This document shows, piece after piece, positions 1 through 8,612 of a DNA stretch of 64,000 bases. Position 1 is the first letter of the stretch, and every line of letters starts with the position of its first letter. Position numbers and translations under genes: made by a program. The notes beneath the pieces were generated by a model. The model saw only the letters and a list, made by a program, of their open reading frames with translations, was not told the origin of the DNA and searched no databases. Location: contig CAZFJC010000009.1 in assembly GCA_964518765.1 (NCBI GenBank), forward strand, positions 29,584-93,583, given 5' to 3'. Source of the stretch: CAZPNX01 sp964518765. Its GTDB lineage: Bacteria; Edwardsbacteria; AC1; EtOH8.

Positions 1-229
1 ATCAACATCAAGGAGACCATCTGGCCCATACACGGGGCGCTAGCCCAGCACGCCGCCAAAAACCACCGGTTGGCCGAGGCCCTGGAGCATTACCGGCAGG
101 TCCTGGCCATATTCAAGCAGTCGTGCCGCAACATCAATCAGCCCGAGCTAAAGAACTGCTACCTGTTCGAACCCAGGCGGCGCCAGCTGCTGCGGGACAT
201 CAAAAAGCTGAGGCAGGAGGTTTCCAAGA

Positions 230-246
<17 letters not shown>
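1..246 (+). CDS. TPR-repeat protein, C-terminal part only
   Basis: The frame is open from the window edge to a TAG at 244-246, giving the last 81 residues of a protein that starts upstream. The visible part has the paired-helix pattern of tetratricopeptide repeats (LAEALEHYRQVLAIFKQ looks like a TPR helix) and ends in a basic, charged helix. Its stop lies inside the next gene (17-nt overlap), so the two are translationally coupled. By analogy with the TPR/kinase operon at 12.5-18.4 kb, I infer that it feeds signals to, or scaffolds, the sigma54 activator. No specific function is recognisable. Confidence 0.6.
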
Positions 247-1891
<1,645 letters not shown>

Positions 1892-1944
1892 CCTCCCATC
1901 TGCCCCTTGTCCCGCTCCTGACGGGCTGCCGTCCGTCCGGGCCA

Positions 1945-1972
1945 AGAAAAAGGGCCGGACCTCGACCGGCCC
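1945..1972 (-). terminator. Intrinsic terminator after the cyclophilin gene
   Basis: Inverted repeat GGGCCGG (1952-1958) / CCGGCCC (1966-1972) with a 7-nt loop. On the minus strand it is followed by a run of five T and CTT. It sits just downstream of the minus-strand cyclophilin stop. It also lies between convergent genes and may stop the sigma54-activator transcript from the other side, although the plus-side T tract is weaker. Confidence 0.75.
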
Positions 1973-1994
1973 CTACGCTTTTAAAGCGGCCAAG

Positions 1995-2627
1995 CTACGG
2001 CATTTTTATGGTGATCGACTTGATGGTCACGTTCTTCAGCGGCCGGTCCCTGGCATCCCGCGGCTGCTTGGCGATCTTGTCCACCACGTCCATTCCCGCC
2101 ACCACCTTGCCGAAGGGGATGAATCCCATGGCGTCCAGCCGGGCGCATTTGTCGTCCAGGTTGATGAAGAACTGCATGTCGGACTGGCTGTCGATGGGCT
2201 GCATCCGGGACGACGAAGCCATGGAGACCGTCCCCCGCAGGTTGGATAGCTTGCGCGGCTCGGCGTCCATCCTCTCCCCGCCGAAGCCATCGTTGGCCGG
2301 GTCGTTGTCCTTGGACAGCGGGTCGCCGCCCTGGATGACGAAGCCGGGCACCAAACGATGGAAGGTAGTGCCGTCGAACTCCTTGGCCAAAACCTTGTTG
2401 ACGAAGTTGGTGACCGTCTTGGGAGCGTCCTTGGGGTACAGTTCGATCTCGATCTGCCCGAAATCTGTATCCAGGATTACGGTCGGCTTTTCCATGATCT
2501 TCTGCATGTCCGGCTGGGCGGCCGAAGTCTGGCTTCCAGCCTGCTGCTTGGCGGCCTCCTCCTGCTGGCAGGCGGCCAAACCGATGGCCAGGACGATGGC
2601 CACAACGATCGATAACCCGTTCTTCAT
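1995..2627 (-). CDS. Peptidyl-prolyl cis-trans isomerase (cyclophilin), lipoprotein
   Basis: Catalyses proline isomerisation, here in the envelope. The ATG at 2627 is preceded by AAAGGAGG; an in-frame upstream extension to 2756 runs through the terminator of the TonB operon and is not used. The 210-residue product begins with a lipoprotein signal ending in LAAC, followed by a low-complexity linker and a cyclophilin domain (FHRLVPGFVIQGGDP and FGKVVAGMDVVDKIAK are family hallmarks). It lies between two terminators and so is probably its own transcription unit. Confidence 0.93.
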   Translation of the reverse strand: MKNGLSIVVAIVLAIGLAACQQEEAAKQQAGSQTSAAQPDMQKIMEKPTVILDTDFGQIEIELYPKDAPKTVTNFVNKVLAKEFDGTTFHRLVPGFVIQGGDPLSKDNDPANDGFGGERMDAEPRKLSNLRGTVSMASSSRMQPIDSQSDMQFFINLDDKCARLDAMGFIPFGKVVAGMDVVDKIAKQPRDARDRPLKNVTIKSITIKMP

Positions 2628-2650
2628 GATCCCTCCTTTTTGATGCATAG

Positions 2651-2699
2651 AAAAGCCCCGAGCGATTCCCGAGCCTGCCGTGGGATGGTCGTTCGGGGC
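2651..2699 (-). terminator. Intrinsic terminator of the PstS-ExbBD-TonB operon
   Basis: Inverted repeat GCCCCGA (2655-2661) / TCGGGGC (2693-2699) with a long loop. On the minus strand it ends in GGGGCTTTTCT. It lies directly after the TonB stop and before the cyclophilin ribosome-binding site. Confidence 0.65.
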
Positions 2700-2713
2700 G
2701 ATTTTAACCGGAT

Positions 2714-3529
2714 TTACTGGTTCTTGAGGCTGAAGGTGATCGGATACATGACCCAAACCCTGGTGGCCTTGCCTCCCGGGGCGATGGCTGGGGTGAAGAG
2801 CACGGTCTTGCCGGCCTCCAGTGCGGCCTCGTCCAGCACCGGATTGCCGGAGCTCTTGGCCAGTTCCACCCGCATCACTCGCCCATCGATGTCCAGTAGC
2901 AGCTGCAGATAGACCCGACCCTCGGCCTGGGCCCGCTTGGCTATTTCCGGATACTCCACCTTAGCATGTCGGATGACCTCCGGGTTCTTTTCCACCGCCA
3001 CGAAGGCGGTCCGGTCGGGTATGGCCGCGTCCACCACCATGGCGCCGGTTGCCCCCATATCGCCCGAGGTGGCGGCTCCGGCCGAGATGGCACCCAGCTC
3101 CGACTGGGTGGCCGCGGCTTCATCCACCGCCTGGTCGTCGGGTACCGGCGTAGGAATGCCCACCGTCGGGGCCGCCCCGGCCGCCCCGGCCACTTGGACC
3201 TGCTCCACCGAGGAGCCCGTCAGGGACGGCGGCGCCCCCAGCTGGCTGTAGGTGATGCGGACCATGGGCGCCTCCACCGGCGGCTTGTGGGACTCGATGT
3301 AAGCCCCGATGGCCAGGTAGCTCAGTCCACCCAAAACGATGGCCAGCCCGCCGACCAGGGTTATGAACAGCGACTTCTTGAGGTTCAGGGGCATGATCAC
3401 CTTTGAGCCCTTGACCCCGAAGCCCACCTCCGCCGTTTGGCGCGATTGGACCAGGACCACTATGGAGGCGATCAGGATTCCCACCAGGGAGCCGATCACC
3501 GGCAGGAAAATGTCTATGTTAGGCGACAT
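2714..3529 (-). CDS. TonB-family energy transducer with two N-terminal membrane helices
   Basis: Couples the ExbB/ExbD proton channel to outer-membrane transporters. The C-terminal 80 or so residues form a typical TonB domain (YPEIAKRAQAEGRVYLQLLL, then the VLFTPAIAPGG stretch). An Ala/Gly/Pro-rich periplasmic linker precedes it. Unusually, the N-terminus has two hydrophobic segments (about 7-28 and 52-76) separated by a basic loop, where TonB normally has one, so its topology differs from the textbook protein. It is the last gene of the pstS-TPR-exbB-exbD-exbD-tonB run, separated from exbD by one base. Confidence 0.85.
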   Translation of the reverse strand: MSPNIDIFLPVIGSLVGILIASIVVLVQSRQTAEVGFGVKGSKVIMPLNLKKSLFITLVGGLAIVLGGLSYLAIGAYIESHKPPVEAPMVRITYSQLGAPPSLTGSSVEQVQVAGAAGAAPTVGIPTPVPDDQAVDEAAATQSELGAISAGAATSGDMGATGAMVVDAAIPDRTAFVAVEKNPEVIRHAKVEYPEIAKRAQAEGRVYLQLLLDIDGRVMRVELAKSSGNPVLDEAALEAGKTVLFTPAIAPGGKATRVWVMYPITFSLKNQ

Positions 3530-3530
3530 C

Positions 3531-4241
3531 CTACCTCCCTCCTCTCTGCGGCGGTTTCTTGGGCCGGAGGTCCTTGACCGCCACTCCCTTCTTCAGGGCC
3601 TCCTCCACCAGCTTTAACTCCTCCTCCTTCTGCTCCACGATGGCGAAGCGGGCGATCTGGTTCTGCTGGATGGCGTCCATAGCGGCCACCACCTTGTCGT
3701 ACTGGCTGAGGCGGTTGACCTGGACCAGCACCGTGAACCGGCAGATCTTCTCGTCGCGCACCCGCTCCATGCTATCGCGGACGGTCTTGGGGATGTCCTT
3801 GGGCATGGCCTCGAAACGCTTGAGGAATTCCTCGCCCGATTCGTAGAACACCTGGGTGCGCCCGTCGATGTGCTGGGGCTGCTTCTTGATGTTGGCCAGT
3901 TTGGCTCGGGCCAGCAGCGAATCGAGCGAATCGACCTCTACCGGCTTGGGCGGGTCAACCGCCATGTTCTGGAGTATGGTCCCGTCCGGCATGATGTTCA
4001 GGATCATGACGCTGGATTCGGGGACCCCCTTCTCGGTGCCCTCCGGGTTCTCCGGCGGCAGGGTGATCTCGATGGCCTGGGGCTCCCGGAACCGGGTGGT
4101 GGTCATAAAGAAGATCACCAGCAGGAATCCGATGTCCACCATCGGAGTCATATCCAGAATGATGTTGGGCTTTCCCTTCCTTTTATGGAGGCCGCCTTTC
4201 TTTTTACCGCCCTCGGGGGCCCCCATGTCTACTGCGCCCAT
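3531..4241 (-). CDS. exbD: ExbD/TolR-family biopolymer transport protein (second copy)
   Basis: Part of the inner-membrane proton channel that energises TonB. The basic N-terminus is followed by the family signature IILDMTPMVDIGFLLVIFFM, which holds the proton-relaying Asp in the single transmembrane helix, and then by a long periplasmic domain. I place the start at 4241 because GGGAGGTGA lies just upstream of that ATG; the in-frame extension to 4280 overlaps the preceding gene. At 236 residues it is longer than E. coli ExbD (about 140), the extra length lying in the periplasmic part. Confidence 0.88.
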   Translation of the reverse strand: MGAVDMGAPEGGKKKGGLHKRKGKPNIILDMTPMVDIGFLLVIFFMTTTRFREPQAIEITLPPENPEGTEKGVPESSVMILNIMPDGTILQNMAVDPPKPVEVDSLDSLLARAKLANIKKQPQHIDGRTQVFYESGEEFLKRFEAMPKDIPKTVRDSMERVRDEKICRFTVLVQVNRLSQYDKVVAAMDAIQQNQIARFAIVEQKEEELKLVEEALKKGVAVKDLRPKKPPQRGGR

Positions 4242-4245
4242 GCCG

Positions 4246-5016
4246 TCACCTCCCTTCCTCGCCAAACACCGGCTTGGCACCAGCTTTCAGGTTGGTCACC
4301 AGGCTGAACCTGAGCATGTTGACGTCCTTCTTCTGTAGGATGGCCGTCAGGTCAAGCATTTTGCCCGATTGGCATTTCTTGTCCACCATCAGCACCATCA
4401 TCATCTTGGGATTGCGCATACGCTCGTCAACGATGGTCCGGGCCAGGTCTGCCAGCGGCAGCGGCTGGGCCGCCTCCTTGTCGGTGTAGTACCAAATTAC
4501 CATGCTGTCCACCCGGGCGGTGTACTGTTCCGGGGTAATCGAGGCCGTCTCCTGTTTGGCCGCCCGATTGATGAAGTTGCCCGGCCGCTGCACCTCCTTG
4601 ATGGCCAGCTCGGCCGCCCGGCCCCGTGACAGCGGTTTTCCCGGTGCCCCCACCACGTCTTTAAGCAGTTCCAGGGAGCCCAGGGAGATAATGGTCCCTC
4701 TGGCCTTTAGACCTTCCACCGAGAGGTCGGGCTCGGACGAGACCTCACGGATATCGTTGATCAGGGCCAGCAAACTGGTGGGACCGATGCTGTCAGCCAG
4801 CTCTTTGGCCTGGTCCGGATTGAGCACGTTGATCACCATGACGTTGGACTCGGGCACCTTGAAGGGCGACCTTGAGTCCGGCAACTCTACGCTGACCGTG
4901 GTCGGCGGCCTGGCATGGTAGGTGGACATGAAGAAGATCACCAGCAGGAAGGCGATGTCAACCATCGGGGTCATATCCAGGATGATCCTGGCCCGACGTT
5001 TCATCTTCACCGCCAT
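4246..5016 (-). CDS. exbD: ExbD/TolR-family biopolymer transport protein (first copy)
   Basis: Paralogue of the next gene. It shares the IILDMTPMVDIAFLLVIFFM transmembrane signature with its proton-path Asp and has an even longer periplasmic domain (256 residues in total). Two different ExbD proteins in tandem suggest a hetero-oligomeric ExbD pair, as in Bacteroidetes clusters of the same layout. One base separates it from exbB and four bases from the second exbD, so all are co-translated. Confidence 0.88.
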   Translation of the reverse strand: MAVKMKRRARIILDMTPMVDIAFLLVIFFMSTYHARPPTTVSVELPDSRSPFKVPESNVMVINVLNPDQAKELADSIGPTSLLALINDIREVSSEPDLSVEGLKARGTIISLGSLELLKDVVGAPGKPLSRGRAAELAIKEVQRPGNFINRAAKQETASITPEQYTARVDSMVIWYYTDKEAAQPLPLADLARTIVDERMRNPKMMMVLMVDKKCQSGKMLDLTAILQKKDVNMLRFSLVTNLKAGAKPVFGEEGR

Positions 5017-5017
5017 G

Positions 5018-5839
5018 TTATTTTTCTCCTATCACCAAGAGTTGGGTCATTTCGTAGACCGCCTCATCGGTTCCGAACTGGAACTGGGAGACCTTGTTCA
5101 TAAAGTAGTTGTTGGCCACGATGCCGCCGATGCCGTTGAAGAGGCCGCCGGCGGTGTTGATCAGAGCCTCGGAGATGCCCCGGGCCAGCTCCCCGGCGTC
5201 GGGGGCCCCAGCGTGGGCCATAGCCTGGAAGGCTCGAATCATGCCGATGGTGGTCCCGGTCAATCCGACCATGGTGCCAATGGAGGCGATGGTGGTCAGC
5301 ATGATCAGGTTCCTCTCCAAGAGCGGGGTCTCCAGCATGTTGGCCTCCTCGATGGCCCGCTGCAGCTCGGCCGTTTTCTTGTCCTGGCTGAGGTTGGAGT
5401 TCTGCAGGGCCAGATACTTCTCCAGCCCGGCCCGCAGCACGTTGGCGGTGGATCCCTTCTGCTGGTCGCAGGCCTCGATGGCCAGGGTGATGTTGCCGGC
5501 CCTCAGGTGCTCCCGGAACTCCTGCATGAAGACCGAGATGGGCTTGGCACCCCGGGCTCGTCCAATAGTCAGGGAGCGCTCGATGATGTAGGTGATCAGC
5601 AGAATCAGCAGGAGGATGAGGACGATGACCACCGGCCCCCCTTTCTGGATGTAGTCCGGCAGGGTCTTGAAGATGACGAAGGCCACCACCAGGCCGACCA
5701 CGTAGAGCAGGAAGGTAATTACCCCAGTTTTTTTGGAGAAGGCCAGGGCCAGCCCTAATCCCAGGGCCAGCACCGCGGGCAGGACGCCCATGATCAGGAT
5801 CTTCACTGGCATGGCCGCGTTGACGAGTTCCTTTAACAT
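5018..5839 (-). CDS. exbB: MotA/TolQ/ExbB proton-channel protein
   Basis: Inner-membrane proton channel subunit of 273 residues. Transmembrane helices lie near residues 12-32, 38-60 and 65-88, with two more in the conserved C-terminal MotA/ExbB domain (LIMLTTIASIGTMVGLTGTT then GGLFNGIGGIVANNYF). The family glycine/threonine-rich pore motifs are intact. The ATG is preceded by AGGAGG at a rather long spacing. It is the first gene of the exbB-exbD-exbD-tonB block and lies 94 nt after the TPR gene. Confidence 0.9.
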   Translation of the reverse strand: MLKELVNAAMPVKILIMGVLPAVLALGLGLALAFSKKTGVITFLLYVVGLVVAFVIFKTLPDYIQKGGPVVIVLILLLILLITYIIERSLTIGRARGAKPISVFMQEFREHLRAGNITLAIEACDQQKGSTANVLRAGLEKYLALQNSNLSQDKKTAELQRAIEEANMLETPLLERNLIMLTTIASIGTMVGLTGTTIGMIRAFQAMAHAGAPDAGELARGISEALINTAGGLFNGIGGIVANNYFMNKVSQFQFGTDEAVYEMTQLLVIGEK

Positions 5840-5879
5840 CGCTTCAATGTTCCTCCTAGCTGTTGGTTTTGGAATTAGT

Positions 5880-5903
5880 GGCTCTGGGTAGAGCCGGTTT
5901 TTT
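5880..5903 (+). terminator. Terminator-like hairpin facing against the operon
   Basis: GGCTCT (5880-5885), loop GGGT, AGAGCC (5890-5895), then GG and six T on the plus strand. It has the form of an intrinsic terminator, but it points opposite to the surrounding minus-strand genes and no plus-strand gene precedes it. It may stop antisense transcription. In the sense direction it is only a hairpin between the TPR gene and exbB. Confidence 0.5.
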
Positions 5904-5933
5904 ATTGATTGGTTCGCTCCCGATGGCGTCGGG

Positions 5934-7415
5934 TCACCAGACCTCGATCTTGGGCTTCATGGCCTGCTCCAGCTCCCGAGCCGTCCGGTTGCCCGGATCC
6001 TTCTTGCGGATCTCGGCGATCATGGCCTTGGCCTTGGCGATATAGCCCCGGTCATTGAACTTCTGCCCGATGAAGACGTAGTGCTGGGCGATGGCCTCCA
6101 GTGGCTGGATCCTGTCCGGGGCCAGCTTCCTGGCTTCCTCGAAGGCCTGCACCGCCTGCAGGTAAAGCGATTTGGCCTCGGAGCCGGCCGATTTCAGCCT
6201 CTGGCCCTTGAGCGAGTAGCTGTAGCCCAGGTTCATGTACACCCCGTAGGCGGTCCTGGGATTGACCTTGATCCTTTTCTGATACCACTCGATGGCCTTG
6301 TCGTAGTCCCCACTCATATAATAGGCGGTCCCCATAACATAGTAGGTGTCCTCGACCTTGGCCGGGTCCAGCTCACAGCGCTTCTCGTAGCAGACGATGG
6401 CCTGGCTCAGGTACTCCTTGGCCCGCACCGTGTCCTTGGCCTCCTGCAGGGCGCCGGCCGCCTTGACGTACACCTGCCCAGCCTCGAACCAGCGGTCGGC
6501 GTCAACCGGCGACAGGTTCAGGGCCTTCTGGAAGGCCTCCAGTGACTGGGGGTACATCTTGCCGTCTCGATAGAAGGTGGCCAGAATGTACCAGGCCCCG
6601 TCGTTATTGGGATCGATGCGCACCGCCTTCTCGGCTACGGCGATGCCCTCGCGGAACAGGGTGGTGTCCTTTTGCATCTGGTAGGCCTTGGCCAGCAGGA
6701 AGTATCCCGCCGCCTCCCTGGGCTCCAGCTCGGTGTAGCGTTTGAAATGGGATGCCGCCTCCTGATATTTGCCCGTCTCGAAATAGACGTTGCCCAGGTC
6801 GATGTGGGCATCGGCCAGGTTGGGGTCCAGCTGCAGGGCCCTCTGATACTCGGACATGGCATCGGACATCATCCGCTTACGGTAGGAGAGGTTGGCTAGC
6901 CCGTTGTGAGCCGCGGCGTTGTTGGGGTCCATCTGCAACACCTGGCGGAAGGATTCGCCGGCCGTGTTCAGGTCGCCCTTGTCCAGCATCACCTTACCCA
7001 GCCGGTAGCGGAGGTCGGGATCGTTGGGGTTCTTCTGCAGCAGCTGGTTATAGAGCTGCTGGGCCTCGTCCAGCTTCCCGGCCCGGTGATAGACCCTGGC
7101 CAGGGTGCGCTGGGCCTCGGAATGCTTGTACTGGACCGCCACCTTGAGATGGCCGATGGCTTCGTCGTACATCCCCCTGTCGGCGTAGAGCCTGGCCAGC
7201 AGTAACTGGGCCTCCTTGAGCTTGGGCTTGGCGGCCAGCGCCTGCTTAAGGAGGTCGATGGCCTGGTCCGGTTTGTCCGAACGGTCGGCGGCGATCGCCT
7301 GCTGGTAAAGGTCCTCGGCCTTGGGCTTAGCCGCCTCCACCGAATGGGCGCAGCCTAATGCTAGAGCGGCCGCCCAACAGGAGATTATCAGGATCCTCAT
7401 CAGCCTCTTGTGCAT
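5934..7415 (-). CDS. Exported TPR-repeat protein of the TonB/ExbBD cluster
   Basis: 493 residues. An N-terminal signal ends in LALGC, plausibly a lipobox. The rest is at least ten tetratricopeptide repeats, visible as the recurring pattern of paired helices ending in LDPN/MDPNN/INPND-type turns. It lies 27 nt downstream of the PstS-like gene and upstream of exbB, as in FCB gene clusters of the same composition. The protein should sit in the periplasm, where it could scaffold the TonB machinery; that role is inference. Confidence 0.8.
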   Translation of the reverse strand: MHKRLMRILIISCWAAALALGCAHSVEAAKPKAEDLYQQAIAADRSDKPDQAIDLLKQALAAKPKLKEAQLLLARLYADRGMYDEAIGHLKVAVQYKHSEAQRTLARVYHRAGKLDEAQQLYNQLLQKNPNDPDLRYRLGKVMLDKGDLNTAGESFRQVLQMDPNNAAAHNGLANLSYRKRMMSDAMSEYQRALQLDPNLADAHIDLGNVYFETGKYQEAASHFKRYTELEPREAAGYFLLAKAYQMQKDTTLFREGIAVAEKAVRIDPNNDGAWYILATFYRDGKMYPQSLEAFQKALNLSPVDADRWFEAGQVYVKAAGALQEAKDTVRAKEYLSQAIVCYEKRCELDPAKVEDTYYVMGTAYYMSGDYDKAIEWYQKRIKVNPRTAYGVYMNLGYSYSLKGQRLKSAGSEAKSLYLQAVQAFEEARKLAPDRIQPLEAIAQHYVFIGQKFNDRGYIAKAKAMIAEIRKKDPGNRTARELEQAMKPKIEVW

Positions 7416-7442
7416 CTTGCCTTCCTTTATATTGATATTGCG

Positions 7443-8378
7443 TTACTGCTTGATAATCACCGGCATGGTGGCCGGGACCAATCCTTGCTGTGCCACCAGC
7501 TTCTGCCCCTCGGCCGAGGAAACGAAGGAGATGAAACCGTTGGCCAGGCTTGACATGCCCTGGCTGAAGGTCTTCTCCACCGTCTCGTTGACGTACAGGT
7601 AGACCGGCCTGGTCAGGGGGTATTCGCCCTCGTTGACCGTCTTCTGGTTGGGCGGCACATAACCCCGCTCCCTGCCGAAACCGATACTGACCGCCCTGAT
7701 GCCTTTTTCCCGGACAGGAGGCCAGGTGTCCCAACTCTGGAAGAGGGCGGCCATGGTCACCAAACCCACCGCGCTGGGATGCTCCCTGACCAGCTCCACC
7801 GCCTGGGCGGTGGTGGAGCAGGGGTAGGACTTGGCGGCGAAATCGGCTCCTCTCAGCACCCGGTCACGGAAGAACTCGTAGCCGCCCAGGTTGGGGGCTG
7901 GATAAACCGGGACAATCTTGCCCGGCCTTCCTCCAACCTTTGACCAGTCGGCTATCCGGCCGCCGAAGATGCCGGCCAGTTGGTCGATATCCAACCTTTC
8001 GACCGTGTTCGATTTGTGAACGATGACCGCCAGCCCGTCGAGGGCGATCTTGTAGCCCTTGGGCTGGCCACCGTTGGCCCGGATGATGGAATCCTCCTGG
8101 GCCGTCAGCTCCCGGGTCATGACCGCGATGCGCGCCCGGCCATCGTTGAGGGCGGCAATGCCGGCCTTGGAGCCGCCGCCGTCTATCACGATCTCTGCCT
8201 TGGGGTAAAGCTGCATGAAAGCCTGGGACTGGCGACGCATTAGCTTCAAGGTTGCGTCGGATCCCTTGACCAGAATCCGACCCTGGGTCTGCGTCTCCTC
8301 AAGCTTCGGGGCCTGGGCTTGGCAGCCCAAGGCGGCCGCCGCCAGAAAAGCCAAGGTTAAGTTCTTAACTTCCCGCAT
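7443..8378 (-). CDS. PstS-family phosphate-binding-like lipoprotein
   Basis: A periplasmic substrate-binding protein of the PstS/PBP-like family (about 311 residues). A short signal ends in AAALGC, a possible lipobox. The body shows family hallmarks: ILVKGSDATLKLMRR, the DGGGSKAGIAAL loop, DGLAVIVHKSNTV and YPLTRPVYLYVN. No pstC, pstA, pstB or phoU is nearby; it heads the exbB-exbD-exbD-tonB operon, so classical phosphate import is doubtful. The start at 8378 is chosen because a near-consensus promoter lies immediately upstream (-10 at 8392-8397), which rules out longer versions and implies a very short leader. Confidence 0.85.
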   Translation of the reverse strand: MREVKNLTLAFLAAAALGCQAQAPKLEETQTQGRILVKGSDATLKLMRRQSQAFMQLYPKAEIVIDGGGSKAGIAALNDGRARIAVMTRELTAQEDSIIRANGGQPKGYKIALDGLAVIVHKSNTVERLDIDQLAGIFGGRIADWSKVGGRPGKIVPVYPAPNLGGYEFFRDRVLRGADFAAKSYPCSTTAQAVELVREHPSAVGLVTMAALFQSWDTWPPVREKGIRAVSIGFGRERGYVPPNQKTVNEGEYPLTRPVYLYVNETVEKTFSQGMSSLANGFISFVSSAEGQKLVAQQGLVPATMPVIIKQ

Positions 8379-8391
8379 TTTCAACCTCTTA

Positions 8392-8420
8392 ATTATAAAA
8401 GCAATATTCCTGGTTGTCAA
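8392..8420 (-). promoter_or_regulatory. Consensus housekeeping promoter of the pstS-exbB-tonB operon
   Basis: On the minus strand: TTGACA (complement of 8415-8420), a 17-bp spacer, then TATAAT (complement of 8392-8397). Both hexamers match consensus exactly. The predicted transcript start is near 8385, only about seven bases before the ATG at 8378, so the AAGAGG in front of the ATG would lie at or across the 5' end of the mRNA. Confidence 0.8.
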
Positions 8421-8494
8421 GAGAAAATCATGCCTATTTTTATCGGTCCGCCGAAGACCGGGCTCCGGGCCGGGATGGGCCAAAAACACGGTAA

Positions 8495-8523
8495 TTGACA
8501 TGAGGCTATAAAGTTGGTATACT
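8495..8523 (+). promoter_or_regulatory. Housekeeping promoter of uvrA
   Basis: TTGACA at 8495-8500, a 17-bp spacer and TATACT at 8518-8523. It diverges from the pstS promoter with about 75 bp between the two -35 boxes. It settles the uvrA start: a TTG-initiated extension beginning at 8514 would overlap the -10 box. No LexA-type palindrome was noticed around it. Confidence 0.8.
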
Positions 8524-8612
8524 TACGGATTGCCCCGTATTATCTACCGGCACCGGGGGACGAATATTCCGGGAAAATTGAGGATCAGCTGGAGGTCAGA
8601 TCGCACCGACCC

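Noticed and set aside
7443..8378. Phosphate ABC importer operon
   Set aside because: Only the PstS-like protein is present; no permease or ATPase genes follow.
8514..8612. Longer uvrA start (TTG at 8514)
   Set aside because: It would overlap the -10 box of the uvrA promoter at 8518-8523.
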